Source of the DNA: an uncultured Rhodospirillales bacterium
Lineage (GTDB): Bacteria; Pseudomonadota; Alphaproteobacteria; Acetobacterales; Acetobacteraceae
Assembly: GCA_903928895.1 (NCBI GenBank)
Contig: CAIYSR010000096.1
Span: 1 to 39,563, forward strand
Reading direction: 5' to 3'
DNA: 39,563 bases
The stretch's first letter is position 1; each line of letters begins with the position of its first letter. A program made the translations under genes and the position numbers. The notes beneath the pieces are model-generated. The model was given only the letters and a program-made list of their open reading frames with translations. It was not told the origin of the DNA and ran no database searches. This document shows positions 8,073 to 16,519 of the stretch, in pieces.

Positions 8073-8741
8073 ATGGAAGATTCGATTAGCCTGCATTCGT
8101 CGCCGCTGAGAGCCCGCCGCGGTGGGTCGCGGGAGGCGATTGTCGAGGCTGCGGAGCCCCTGTTCATGAAGAATGGCTTCGGTGCCGTCAGCATGGACGA
8201 GTTAGCGGATGCGGCGGGTGTCGCCCGGCGCACGCTCTACAACCAGTTCGCCGGTAAGGAAGAAATTTTCCGGGAAATGCTGCTGCGTGTGTCTGCACAG
8301 ATCGAGGGCGCCCTTCCGCCCGGCATCGAGACCCGGGGCGATGTGGGGGAGGTTCTACGCTTGATCGCGACCGAGATCGCGCGACTGCACGCTCGTCCGG
8401 GCTACCTCGGGTTCTTCCGCATGGTGGTCGCCGACTCCCGCCAGTTTCCCTGGATCGCTCAAGCATTTGCAGCCGTTATGGACCCCATGATGGAGCGATT
8501 TGCTCGCTACCTTGGCTACCTGACTGAACTGGCCATACTCTATTGCCCCAACCCGATGTTCGCGGCACACCAATTCACCGGCCTACTCAATGAGAACTCT
8601 TTGTGGCCCATGTTGATGGGTCGCGAGGGCGCGCTGGCATCGGCCGAAGACGTGGTCGAGGAGACGGTCCATATGTTCCTCAAGAGGTACCAGCTGCCAA
8701 TCCGGAAACATTCGGCCCTGAACGCACGCGACCGAAAATAG
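8073..8741 (+). CDS. TetR/AcrR-family transcriptional regulator (AefR-like)
   Basis: A 222-residue repressor-type regulator, divergent from the RND efflux operon. The N-terminal helix-turn-helix covers about residues 18-60: AIVEAAEPLFMKNGFGAVSM, then DELADAAGVARRTLYNQFAG, the usual TetR pattern. The C-terminal ligand-binding half contains PGYLGFFRMVVADSRQFPWI, similar to AefR-type C-terminal domains. ATG 8073 follows GAGG with good spacing; an in-frame ATG at 8058 is possible but less well placed. By position it would bind the two palindromes at 7990-8032 and release them on binding an efflux substrate. It is intact although its presumed target pump is broken. Confidence 0.9.
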   Translation: MEDSISLHSSPLRARRGGSREAIVEAAEPLFMKNGFGAVSMDELADAAGVARRTLYNQFAGKEEIFREMLLRVSAQIEGALPPGIETRGDVGEVLRLIATEIARLHARPGYLGFFRMVVADSRQFPWIAQAFAAVMDPMMERFARYLGYLTELAILYCPNPMFAAHQFTGLLNENSLWPMLMGREGALASAEDVVEETVHMFLKRYQLPIRKHSALNARDRK

Positions 8742-8895
8742 CTCCGGCATCAGCGACCCAATGGTTGTCCTTCATTCTCCCAGCGTGAGAGCTTTCGTGC
8801 TGATCGTGGTGTGATCTGCCTCTCGCAGTCACGAACCCGATTGTAACCACCGATGGAAAAGCGTCGGGAGCCGCCGGCAGCATCGGGTGGGGCTG

Positions 8896-9063
8896 ATGGC
8901 CCTGACGTTTTTCGGCTTCATCCACTGCGAGGCGATCGGCTTTGCCCGCTCGCCCCAGGTCGCCTTAGCCTATCTCGGGGTGGCGGCGGTGTTGTTCTGG
9001 TCCGCGAAGTATGCCGATGTTATCCCGCATGGGGTGCGGACCGTTCGCCCAGCTGCCGAATGA
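8896..9063 (+). pseudogene. C-terminal remnant of a membrane permease
   Basis: The frame opening at ATG 8896 reads MALTFFGFIHCEAIGFARSP then QVALAYLGVAAVLFWSAKYA and stops at 9063. It looks like the last two membrane helices of a multi-span permease; FFGFIH-EAIG followed by AYLGVA recalls the ends of some NCS2/AzgA-like or related permeases, recalled without a search. The upstream part is absent, so this is a 55-residue relic. Confidence 0.45.
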
Positions 9064-9283
9064 CCAGCAGCAAGCCTCCCAAACCGCCCCTGTCCTCAAC
9101 GAGAGGATTTCTTCATCGCTCACCTCCCGCACGTGTCCGAGCGACGGCGGGAGCCGACCACATTGATCGACCTGTTTACCGGTCACGGGTGCATCTCCCG
9201 GTAGCGCCCGTGACGACCAAGGGCTGCTACCCCCCGAGCCCCGCCGGGCGGCATCCGAGCGAGCCGTGGCGGAGGGCGCAGCG

Positions 9284-9485
9284 TCAGTCCGCGGCGAGCG
9301 CAGCGATGCCCTCGTGGATCTTGAAGCCAGTGAGGCAGGGCAGCCCTCGGGGGATGCCGGTCTCCCGCGAGGTCTGCACGGAAATCAGCCAGCCGATGTC
9401 GTGCGCGGTCTCTTCGGCGATGGCAGCCATGGCAAACCACCAGGCGATCGCGGGATCAGCAAGGACCCCCTTGCGCTTGACCGCC
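9284..9485 (-). pseudogene. Unidentified gene fragment, C-terminal part
   Basis: On the minus strand, from about 9485 to the TGA at 9284, the codons have very high GC at third positions and give a natural protein: KGVLADPAIAWWFAMAAIAE, then HDIGWLISVQTSRETGIPRG, then LTGFKIHEGIAALAAD. The plus-strand frames over the same bases look unnatural. I do not recognise the family. Its upstream part is missing, because the plus-strand fragment 9490-9787 begins where this one ends. Confidence 0.45.
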
Positions 9486-9489
9486 GGGA

Positions 9490-9787
9490 CCGCAACCCGC
9501 TGACCGGCGCTGAGTTCCTGGTGCCGGCCCTGGCCAATCCGCGGATCACCCGATTCACCCTGCCGCTGCTCACGAACACCGAAATCCGCGCCCAGCACCG
9601 CACCATGGTTGCCGCAATCGGCGCCGCTGGCGACGCGTTGTGGATCCCTGACACCGGCCTGGCCCTGAGCGAACTCAACGCCCGCTGCCTGTGGGGCGCC
9701 ATTGCTGCTTCAGGCGACGAGGCCATCGCCGTGCGGGACTACCCCGCTGCCAGCAGCCGTAGCTTCCGCATCGTCGAACGTCTGTAG
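9490..9787 (+). pseudogene. Unidentified gene fragment, C-terminal part (possibly phage-like)
   Basis: From about 9490 the plus frame becomes natural coding sequence: NPLTGAEFLVPALANPRITR, TNTEIRAQHRTMVAAIGAAG, ALWIPDTGLALSELNARCLW, ending in SSRSFRIVERL at 9787. The first part of the gene is missing. A TAGGAGAA site straddles its stop and is followed by ATG 9797, as if a next gene were coupled to it; that frame soon stops looking like protein. The style suggests a phage structural or hypothetical protein, but this is not certain. Confidence 0.45.
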
Positions 9788-9908
9788 GAGAACCCAATGC
9801 CCAATGCCGAGTGCTCAAACGGCTGCTGGGCAGTTATGGAACATCTCAATGAACTCTGCCGATCCGCTGCTGCAGCAATCATACTCCCGTTTCCAGACAG
9901 TGTTCAGT

Positions 9909-9936
9909 TTGACGAACGCTGGCATCGCCGTACACT
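9909..9936 (+). promoter_or_regulatory. Possible sigma-70-like promoter of the monooxygenase operon
   Basis: TTGACG (9909-9914), a 16-base spacer and TACACT (9931-9936) stand about 90 bases before the first gene of the operon at 10028. This is the best match I see in the upstream gap. No regulator gene is adjacent on the operon side. Confidence 0.35.
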
Positions 9937-10027
9937 CTCAACACAGGCCGATGGGTGGGGACGCGACGAGCGTCAATGTTCATTGCGGCTATGTACAGTC
10001 ACTCAAATCGGCCAATGGAGAATTCTG

Positions 10028-10993
10028 ATGCCCCGTTCCCAACCCGGCAAGACGATGTCCCGTCGCGTTTCGGTGGCCATCTCGACAATGGTCGGTGTTT
10101 CCGTCGCGCTGGTGGGATTCGCATCCGCCCAGACGGCTGCCGACAGCGCCAAGAGCCCGAAATTCGACAAGGCACTGCACGATTCACTCCCGAGTTCGAT
10201 CAAGAGCGCGGGAGCTGTTACGTTCGGCGCCTTGTGGGAAACCCCGCCGATCATTTCCGTCGATCTGGCCCGTCCGGCGACGCCCAAGGGCATCGCACCC
10301 GATCTCGCCGTAGGCATGGGGGAGGTGCTTGGCGTGCGGATCAAATGGTTGAACCTGGCCTGGCCGGCGCAGCTGCCCGGCCTGCAAGCCGGAAACGTGG
10401 ATGTGTTGTTTGGACAGATCAGCGACACCGTCGAACGCGAACGGAGCGTCGTCGATCTCATTCCATTCCAGAAGCGCGGCTACGGACTTCTGACAGCGGC
10501 TGGCAACCCCCGCAAACTGGCCAAGCTGACCGACTTGTGTGGCGTCACGGTTGGAATCCCGATCGGCTCGAACACCGGTGCGATCATCAAGAGTGTCAGC
10601 AGCGTGGAATGTGTGGGCGCGGGAAAGCCCGCGATAGACCAGCGCGAATTCAACGGTGCCACCGCGATGGTGCAGGCCCTGCGCGCCGGCACCATCGACG
10701 CATCGTTCGACGCCGCGCCCAGTATCGCCACGATTGCGGCTTCGGACCCCGCTGCCTACAGCTTCGTCGCACTTCCGTCTGATCACATGGACACCGAGTA
10801 CTCCGCCATCGCAGTCGCGAAGGACAATACCCAGCTGACCATCGCCCTCGCCGAAGCGCTGAAGAAGGTGATTGCCGATGGAACATACGCGGCGGCCTAC
10901 AAGGGCGTCGTCGGCATGTCGCAGTCGGCGCTCACACCGGACCAGATCATCATCAACCCGCTCACAAGGACGCCCGTGGGCAAAAAGCAATGA
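10028..10993 (+). CDS. ABC transporter substrate-binding protein, family 3 (amino-acid type)
   Basis: The periplasmic receptor of the importer encoded with the permease (13166) and ATPase (14023). It has 321 residues. The signal peptide covers about residues 10-35 (SRRVSVAISTMVGVSVALVG, then FASAQ). The family-3 fold is seen in GIAPDLAVGMGEVLGVRIKW (about 97-116), the LPGLQAGNVDVLFGQISDT block (about 121-139) and VTVGIPIGSNTGAII (about 175-190). ATG 10028 has GGAG nine bases upstream. The ligand is unknown; because the same transcript carries several flavin monooxygenases, it is probably the molecule they degrade. The stop overlaps the next start (ATGA, 10990). Confidence 0.88.
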   Translation: MPRSQPGKTMSRRVSVAISTMVGVSVALVGFASAQTAADSAKSPKFDKALHDSLPSSIKSAGAVTFGALWETPPIISVDLARPATPKGIAPDLAVGMGEVLGVRIKWLNLAWPAQLPGLQAGNVDVLFGQISDTVERERSVVDLIPFQKRGYGLLTAAGNPRKLAKLTDLCGVTVGIPIGSNTGAIIKSVSSVECVGAGKPAIDQREFNGATAMVQALRAGTIDASFDAAPSIATIAASDPAAYSFVALPSDHMDTEYSAIAVAKDNTQLTIALAEALKKVIADGTYAAAYKGVVGMSQSALTPDQIIINPLTRTPVGKKQ

Positions 10994-12000
10994 CATCAGC
11001 GGCCGGGCTTCGTTTCAGCGCGCGCTGGGGCAGCGGCGTTGGAGCGGAGAACTTTCGCAATGCCGCGGTTCTCGCCGAGCAACTCGGCTTCGATCAGATC
11101 TGGACAGGAAGCGATCTGTTCCGGCGCTCCGGCATCGTGCCGATGACCTTGGCGCTCGATGCTACGACCCGGATCCATGTCGGATCGAGCGTTCTGAACC
11201 CGGTGTCAATGCATCCCGCCGAGCTCGCCGGCATTGCGGCAGCGTTGCAGGACTTCTCGGGAGGCCGGTTCATTCTCGGGATCGGCGCAGGGTCCCAGGT
11301 GTTGCTCCCCTGGGCCGGCATCACGCCGGCTTCGCCCGTGGTTCGCACGCGAACCGGATTGCGGGCTGTTCGGGCCCTGCTGGAGGGTAAGTCCCCCTAT
11401 GAAGTCCGCGGTGCCGGCGAGGGGTGGCATCCCAACGCCAAGCTGAAGGACGGCCCGGCGGCGCACACCCCGATCTATATCGGTGCCATGGGTCCGAAGA
11501 TGCTGGAACTGGCGGGCCGTGAAGCCGATGGGGTGATCGCTCTCTGCCTGCCGCCGACGCACTTTCATTGGGTGAAGGCCCAGATCGAGCGGGGGTCGCG
11601 CGGAAATCGCGACTTCGATCTCGGTGTCGGACTTTGGATTTCGATCGGAGATGACAAGGCGGCTGCCCGCCGGTTGCTCGCGCGTGCAATCGCCTCTTAC
11701 TCCGGCGCGCTCTCGATGGACGCGTTGGCCGGGGCCGGCTACGACATCGAGCGGTTCGCGCGCATCCAGGATCGCGTGACGGCCGGTGACATCGAGGGCG
11801 CGACTGACATGGTGGACGACCCGATGCTTGCCCTTGGCCTCACCGGCTCGATCGCCGACATCACCGATCGGTGCCTCGAATTGATCGAGCAGGGCGCGCG
11901 GCATCTTTCATTCGGCAATCCACTGGGTCCGTCGCCCATGGAATCGATTCGTCTGATCGGCGAGAAAGTGCTTCCCGTGCTGAGGAGCAGGAACGGATGA
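10990..12000 (+). CDS. Luciferase-like (LLM class) flavin-dependent oxidoreductase, first paralog
   Basis: A predicted FMNH2- or F420H2-dependent monooxygenase of the bacterial luciferase family, 336 residues, cytoplasmic TIM barrel. Signs are AEQLGFDQIWTGSDLF (about residues 28-43), VGSSVLNPVSMHPAELAGIA (about 64-83), GRFILGIGAGSQ (about 92-103) and TPIYIGAMGPKMLELAGREA (about 159-178). Its closest relative in view is the product at 16516, with the same IYVGAMGPRMLDL and SLSMDALA segments. It overlaps its neighbours by four bases on both sides, so the genes are translationally coupled. No flavin reductase gene is in the operon, so reduced flavin must come from elsewhere. Substrate unknown. 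Confidence 0.88.
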   Translation: MTSAAGLRFSARWGSGVGAENFRNAAVLAEQLGFDQIWTGSDLFRRSGIVPMTLALDATTRIHVGSSVLNPVSMHPAELAGIAAALQDFSGGRFILGIGAGSQVLLPWAGITPASPVVRTRTGLRAVRALLEGKSPYEVRGAGEGWHPNAKLKDGPAAHTPIYIGAMGPKMLELAGREADGVIALCLPPTHFHWVKAQIERGSRGNRDFDLGVGLWISIGDDKAAARRLLARAIASYSGALSMDALAGAGYDIERFARIQDRVTAGDIEGATDMVDDPMLALGLTGSIADITDRCLELIEQGARHLSFGNPLGPSPMESIRLIGEKVLPVLRSRNG

Positions 12001-13169
12001 ATATGACCGAAATTGGCGGGGCCCACGACGCGATACTGGCCTCGTTGTCCGACCCGGTGGACGGTGCCGCTGTTCTGAGCAATGTCGAGGCGATACTGCC
12101 GATCGTCCGGGCCGAGGCTGACGAGTCCTCGAGGCTGGCACGCCTGACGGACACGCTGAATGCCGCGTTCATGCGCGCCGGGATCTATCGCGCCGGTTTC
12201 TCGAAAACCCGCGGCGGCCCCGAGATGTCTCTCGAGCAGCAGACCAAAATGGTGGAGTTGGTTGCGTGTGTCGACGGCGGGTGTGCGTGGAACGTGGCAG
12301 TTCTCGCGGCGACTGGCTTCTATGCGGGTCGTCTGGGCGACGAGGCATTCGCTGCGTTGTACCCTCACCTCGACATGCCAACCGCAGGGTCCTTCCACCC
12401 CCGGGGACGCGCCGATGTCACACAGGGCGGCTATCGCGTCACCGGGACCTGGCGATTTGGCAGCGGCATCCACTCCGCCCGTTACGTTCTCGGCGGCGCC
12501 GAGGTGTTCGACGGTGGGCAGCCCGTGCTGAAGCCCGACGGAAGCCATCTCGTCCTTGGTTGCTGGTTCCGTACGCAGGACGTCGAAATCCTTGATGACT
12601 GGCACGTCGTCGGATTGAGCGCATCGGGCAGCTCGGGCTACCGGGTCACCGATCACTTCGTGCCGAATTCGTACACGTTCGACCGCTACTACACGCCGAA
12701 GCCCAACGCAGAGCCGCTCGTCAAGCTGGTCGAACTGCCGTTCTACAGCATGGCCGGGATCGCCATCGGCCTGTCGCAGCACACGGTGGATCTGGCGACC
12801 GAGTCCCTGCGCAGTCGCCCGCAGGTGGGCGAGCGGCAGTACGCATTGCTCGGCGAAGCGCAAAGCCTGCTGCGCGCGGCCCGTGCCGTGGTGTACGCCG
12901 GGGTCCGGCGCATTGACGAGATCCTGTTCAACGAGGGCGGGATCCCGTCACCCCAGGACATGGCGCGCGGCGACGCGCCCGTCGCCACGGAACTGGCGCG
13001 CCGGATTGTCGACCTGTGCGCCGAAATCGTCGGCTCCCGGGTCGTCTACAACGCCTACCCGATGGAACGCATCATGCGCGACCTCGTGGGGCTCTCCGCT
13101 CACGCGTCGACATGGCGGTCACGTTTCATCGACGTCGGACGCATCTACCTCGAGAAGGCCCCGAAATGA
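11997..13169 (+). CDS. Acyl-CoA dehydrogenase-like flavin monooxygenase (HsaA/DszC/HpaH type)
   Basis: A 390-residue protein with the acyl-CoA dehydrogenase fold as used by group D two-component monooxygenases, which hydroxylate aromatic, heterocyclic or sulfur compounds with FMNH2 from a separate reductase. Features are the helical N-domain (residues about 25-110: RAGIYRAGFSKTRGGPEMSL and ACVDGGCAWNVAVLA), the beta-domain signature VTGTWRFGSGIHSARYVLGG (about 145-164) and a C-terminal helical domain. I do not see the catalytic glutamate expected of true acyl-CoA dehydrogenases, which supports a monooxygenase role. ATG 11997 lies in an ATGA overlap with the preceding gene and follows AGGAGCAGG. 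The next gene overlaps by four bases. Confidence 0.85.
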   Translation: MNMTEIGGAHDAILASLSDPVDGAAVLSNVEAILPIVRAEADESSRLARLTDTLNAAFMRAGIYRAGFSKTRGGPEMSLEQQTKMVELVACVDGGCAWNVAVLAATGFYAGRLGDEAFAALYPHLDMPTAGSFHPRGRADVTQGGYRVTGTWRFGSGIHSARYVLGGAEVFDGGQPVLKPDGSHLVLGCWFRTQDVEILDDWHVVGLSASGSSGYRVTDHFVPNSYTFDRYYTPKPNAEPLVKLVELPFYSMAGIAIGLSQHTVDLATESLRSRPQVGERQYALLGEAQSLLRAARAVVYAGVRRIDEILFNEGGIPSPQDMARGDAPVATELARRIVDLCAEIVGSRVVYNAYPMERIMRDLVGLSAHASTWRSRFIDVGRIYLEKAPK

Positions 13170-14026
13170 CCGGCAGGGCGAGCGTATCTCGCCCCGTCGC
13201 AATGCATGCGGGCATGGAGGTTGTGCCGGTTCGGCGCTGGGGGCGGCAGGCGCTGGCGGTCGTCGTTGCGGTGGTCGTCGTCACGGTCGTCTATGGCTTT
13301 GCCACCAATCCGAACATCAAATGGCCGGTCGTCGGTGAATTCCTGCTCAACGCCGCGATCGTGGACGGCTTGCTCGGCACTCTTGAGCTGACGATCTGGT
13401 CGATGATGTTCGCAACCCTGATCGCCGTGGTGATCGCGGTCATGCGACTGAGCGACAGTAGGATCATCAGCGGATTCGCAGCAGGATACGTGTTCATTTT
13501 CCGCGGCATTCCCATGATCGTCCTGCTCATTCTCGTCGGCAATCTCGGATTGTTCTTCAAGACGTTCAGCATCGGAATTCCCTTCACCGACATCACCTTC
13601 ATCGCCATTCGGACCCGAGACCTGATGACGCCGTTCGTCGCATCGATCATTGGCCTATCGCTCGCCGGATCGGGCTACATGGCAGAAATCGTGCGCGCGG
13701 GCCTGCTTTCGGTCGGTCGGGGCCAGCGCGAGGCCGCCACCGCCCTGGGCTGCACGCCGGCGGCGACGCTGCGCTACATCGTCCTGCCGCAGGCGCTGAA
13801 GGTACTCATTCCGCCGATGGGCAACGAGATGGTCAGCATGCTCAAGGCAACCGCGGTCGTCTCGGTGATTGCCGGTGGCGATCTCCTGACGGCAGCGCTT
13901 GGGATCTCCGGGGTCAACTATCGGACCATCGAATTGTTGATCGTCGCCACGATTTGGTACCTCCTTGTCATCACGGTCCTGTCGATTGCGCAGTATTTCG
14001 TCGAGCGACGGTCGGCCGAGAAATGA
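13166..14026 (+). CDS. Amino-acid-type ABC transporter permease (HisM/GlnP family)
   Basis: An inner-membrane permease of a polar amino acid-type importer, 286 residues. The first span is at about residues 28-45 ([18 protein letters not shown]), with about four more. The ATPase-contact loop has the expected form, [20 protein letters not shown] followed by [15 protein letters not shown] (about 190-224). [15 protein letters not shown] is a family hallmark. Only one permease gene is present, so the channel is presumably a homodimer. The start ATG 13166 overlaps the preceding stop; ATG 13202 is an alternative start. Confidence 0.9.
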   Translation: MTGRASVSRPVAMHAGMEVVPVRRWGRQALAVVVAVVVVTVVYGFATNPNIKWPVVGEFLLNAAIVDGLLGTLELTIWSMMFATLIAVVIAVMRLSDSRIISGFAAGYVFIFRGIPMIVLLILVGNLGLFFKTFSIGIPFTDITFIAIRTRDLMTPFVASIIGLSLAGSGYMAEIVRAGLLSVGRGQREAATALGCTPAATLRYIVLPQALKVLIPPMGNEMVSMLKATAVVSVIAGGDLLTAALGISGVNYRTIELLIVATIWYLLVITVLSIAQYFVERRSAEK

Positions 14027-14853
14027 ACCCTTCCCTTTCGACGATGGCACCTGGCCGCACGATGGCGTCCGAGCAGCGCGACAGAACGACGCCGATGGTG
14101 TCAATCCAGAGCGTCGAGAAGGTATTCGGCACGTCCCAGGTGCTGTTCGACATCGATCTCGACGTCCAGGCTGGCGAAACCGTCTGCCTGATCGGCCCTT
14201 CGGGGGCGGGCAAGAGCACGCTCCTGCGGTGCATCAACCATCTGGAAAAAATCACGCGCGGGTCAATCCGGGTCGACGGCAGCCTGGTCGGCTATCGCGA
14301 ACATCTCGGCAAGCTCTACGAACTCCACGAATCCGAAGCCGCCCGGCAGCGCCTGGTCACCGGCATGGTGTTCCAGCAGTTCAACCTGTTCCAGCACATG
14401 ACGTCGATCGAGAATGTGACATTCGCCGCGATAAAGGTCCTGAGGCTTCCGAAGCCCGAGGCGATCGAGCGCGCCAGGGGACTGCTCGATCGCGTTGGCC
14501 TGGGGCACAAGATGGACAGCTATCCGTCGCAACTCTCGGGCGGACAGCAACAGCGCGTTGCGATCGCGCGCGCCATGCAGATGCGGCCCAAGGTCATGCT
14601 GTTCGACGAGCCGACCAGCGCGCTCGACCCGGAACTGGTCGGCGATGTGCTCGAAGTCATGCGCGATGTCGCCCGGACGTCGGGCATGACGCTGATGGTC
14701 GTGACACACGAAATGGGCTTCGCCCGCGAGGTTGCTGACCGTGTTGTCTTCATGGCCGAAGGACGGATCGTCGAAGTCGGCACCGCGCGCGAGGTGCTCG
14801 ACAATCCCGCGCACGACCGAACCAGGGACTTCCTGGCGGCGGTGCTGCGATGA
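14023..14853 (+). CDS. Amino-acid-type ABC transporter ATP-binding protein (GlnQ/HisP family)
   Basis: The ATPase of the importer, 276 residues. Walker A is GPSGAGKST (about residues 58-66), the Q-loop [13 protein letters not shown] (about 116-128), the signature [15 protein letters not shown] (about 172-186), Walker [15 protein letters not shown] (about 191-204) and the switch histidine in [19 protein letters not shown]. Residues 25-49 carry the usual GlnQ start. The extra N-terminal ~24 residues arise from using the overlapped ATG 14023; a later ATG at 14095 ([12 protein letters not shown]) would give a normal-length protein, but the ATGA overlap favours 14023. It overlaps the SDR gene by four bases. 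Confidence 0.92.
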   Translation: MNPSLSTMAPGRTMASEQRDRTTPMVSIQSVEKVFGTSQVLFDIDLDVQAGETVCLIGPSGAGKSTLLRCINHLEKITRGSIRVDGSLVGYREHLGKLYELHESEAARQRLVTGMVFQQFNLFQHMTSIENVTFAAIKVLRLPKPEAIERARGLLDRVGLGHKMDSYPSQLSGGQQQRVAIARAMQMRPKVMLFDEPTSALDPELVGDVLEVMRDVARTSGMTLMVVTHEMGFAREVADRVVFMAEGRIVEVGTAREVLDNPAHDRTRDFLAAVLR

Positions 14854-15626
14854 CTGTCGCCGGGACCGGGGATCTGACCGGGCGCGTGGCGTTGGTGACC
14901 GGGGCATCCGGGTTGATCGGCCGCGCCGTCTGCCGATCGCTCGCATCCGCCGGCGCACGGCTCGTCATGCAATACCGCTCGAACGCGTCCGGCCTGGATG
15001 ACCTGCTGGCCGCCCGCGGGCCGGATGACGCAGGGCATTTGACCGTGCGGGCTGATTTCGCGACCCCGCAGTGGAACGACACCATCGCCAACGCACTGGA
15101 TCGGGTCGGCGGCGCCGACATTCTGGTGAATGTCGCGCATCCGGCCTCGGGCGGTGCCAAAGTGGGCGATCTCGATCCGACCGTGCTCAGGGCGCATTTT
15201 TCCGCGGTGGTGCTACACGCCGAACTCGCGGCCCTCGTGCTGCCGGCGATGCGTGAGAAGCGTTGGGGCAGGATCGTCTATGTGGCGGGGGCGTTGATGG
15301 CGCGACCTTTTGCCGGCATGGGCGCCTACGGCGCGGCGAAGGCGGCCGGCGCCGTGCTGACCCGCTACCTCGCGATCGAGGAAGGGCGAGAGGGAATCAC
15401 CGCCAACATCGTGGCGCCCGGGCGCGTCGTCGACCCGGACGCGGTCGCGCCCCCCCTCGACGCCCAGTGGCAGGCATTGTCGGATCGTCTGCTCGAGCGC
15501 GCCGCCCTCGGCACCTTCGCGAGCCCCACCGACGTCGCCGAGGCGGTGCATTCGCTGGTGCTCCCGCGCGCGTCCGCGCTGACCGGCCAGACCATCTGGA
15601 TCACCGGCGGCGAACCCATAATTTGA
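14850..15626 (+). CDS. SDR-family oxidoreductase with a degenerate active site
   Basis: A 258-residue short-chain dehydrogenase/reductase-fold protein. The NAD(P) site is [16 protein letters not shown] (about residues 11-26) and the catalytic YxxxK is YGAAK (about 157-161). Where the family has serine about 13 residues before the tyrosine, this protein has [12 protein letters not shown] with no serine, and the usual NNAG is NVAHPASG. The helix-4 asparagine is also not visible ([14 protein letters not shown]). The C-terminus ends in [14 protein letters not shown], typical of classical SDRs. It may be a reductase with altered chemistry or a non-catalytic partner. It overlaps the ATPase gene by four bases; the 22-base gap to the next gene is the only non-overlap in the operon. 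Confidence 0.88.
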   Translation: MTVAGTGDLTGRVALVTGASGLIGRAVCRSLASAGARLVMQYRSNASGLDDLLAARGPDDAGHLTVRADFATPQWNDTIANALDRVGGADILVNVAHPASGGAKVGDLDPTVLRAHFSAVVLHAELAALVLPAMREKRWGRIVYVAGALMARPFAGMGAYGAAKAAGAVLTRYLAIEEGREGITANIVAPGRVVDPDAVAPPLDAQWQALSDRLLERAALGTFASPTDVAEAVHSLVLPRASALTGQTIWITGGEPII

Positions 15627-15648
15627 CCGCGGAAAGGAAGCCAGAGAG

Positions 15649-15948
15649 ATGACCGGAATTTCGCCTGGCAGCCCGGTGGTTCGGGTCACGGTCGTTCGCA
15701 TTGACCGTCCGCGCAGCACCATGCGCGTCGGGGACTGGTTCGAAGTGCATGGCAGCCGGCTCGTCATTCCCGAGGGAAAGTCGATTTGTCCGTACGCTTT
15801 CGCGGCCGTCTCAAGTGTCATCGTCCTGCGGCAGTCGGATTTGCCAGCGGACCATTGGTTCGTCCGCAAGCCGTATATTTGCGGCCCGGATGCGGAGGAG
15901 AACCTGATCATGAAGGTCGAGGCTATTCCGAGGGAGACGGCAACATGA
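15649..15948 (+). CDS. TIGR04076 family protein, first of a tandem pair
   Basis: A 99-residue soluble protein of a family known only by number. Visible features are VRVTVVRIDRP, VGDWFEVHGSRLVIPEGKSI (about residues 27-46), CPYAFAAVSSVIVLRQSDLP (about 47-66) and a C-terminal ICGPDAEENLIMKVEAI. The CPxA cysteine and the near-C-terminal C-xx-D motif are recurrent in the family. It is preceded by GGAAAGGAAG and overlaps the next gene by ATGA. No activity is established for the family as far as I know; its place among monooxygenases suggests a role with a cofactor or product of the pathway. Confidence 0.75.
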   Translation: MTGISPGSPVVRVTVVRIDRPRSTMRVGDWFEVHGSRLVIPEGKSICPYAFAAVSSVIVLRQSDLPADHWFVRKPYICGPDAEENLIMKVEAIPRETAT

Positions 15949-16232
15949 CGACACGTAGCCGCGGCGTTCGCTGCGTCGTGGAATCGATGAACTACTCGGC
16001 CTGCGGCCACGTTCCGGGCGACGCCTTCGAAGTCGACCAGGACGGCCTGCGCATCACCCAGGGCCAGGGCTTCTGCTTCTTCGCGATCGCCGCGGTGCTG
16101 CCGCTGCTGAAAGGCCGCATCAGCGAGGCGGACCCGGAGGAATGGCTCGCGGGACGACCGGTGGTCATGTGCCCGGACCCGGCGGAAAGCTTGCGGATGC
16201 GACTGGAACCGCTGGGAGTCTCCCGCCCATGA
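15945..16232 (+). CDS. TIGR04076 family protein, second of a tandem pair
   Basis: A 95-residue protein related to its upstream neighbour. It has VRCVVESMNYSACGHVPGDA, then GDAFEVDQDGLRITQGQGFC (about residues 25-44), FFAIAAVLPLLKGRISEADP (about 45-64) and VVMCPDPAESLRMRLEPLG at the end, closer to the family consensus (CPDP) than the first copy. ATG 15945 overlaps the preceding stop, and its own stop overlaps the next start. Two dissimilar copies in tandem suggest a heteromeric complex. Confidence 0.75.
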   Translation: MTTRSRGVRCVVESMNYSACGHVPGDAFEVDQDGLRITQGQGFCFFAIAAVLPLLKGRISEADPEEWLAGRPVVMCPDPAESLRMRLEPLGVSRP

Positions 16233-16519
16233 TCGTGATCTATGGTGACCTGCGCGTGCGCGCCGAGAAGGTGGCGTCGATCACGCAGCTGGCCGGCGAC
16301 TTCGTCGCTCTGGTGCACAAAGAAGATGGCTGCATCGCCTACGAATTGAGCTGGGATGTCGCGGATCCGCAGCGCCTGCGACTGCTCGAACACTGGGTCA
16401 ACGACGCATGCTACGAGGCGCACCGGGTCCAGCCCCACGTCGCCCAATGGGCCGCGGCGATCACCGCGGCACAGGAGACCAGGTTGGTCACAACGAAACT
16501 CAGGGCCACCCCCAGATGA
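16229..16519 (+). CDS. Antibiotic biosynthesis monooxygenase (ABM)-domain protein
   Basis: A 96-residue protein of the dimeric alpha-beta barrel (ABM/YgiN) fold. It starts MIVIYGDLRVRAEKVA and contains VALVHKEDGCIAYELSWDVA (about residues 26-45), then LRLLEHWVNDACYEAHRVQP (about 50-69) and HVAQWAAAI. EDGCIAYEL and the EHW-AH pair are the usual hallmarks. Members oxidise quinol-like or polyketide substrates without cofactor, or degrade haem; which applies here cannot be told. It is overlapped by four bases on both sides. Confidence 0.85.
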   Translation: MIVIYGDLRVRAEKVASITQLAGDFVALVHKEDGCIAYELSWDVADPQRLRLLEHWVNDACYEAHRVQPHVAQWAAAITAAQETRLVTTKLRATPR

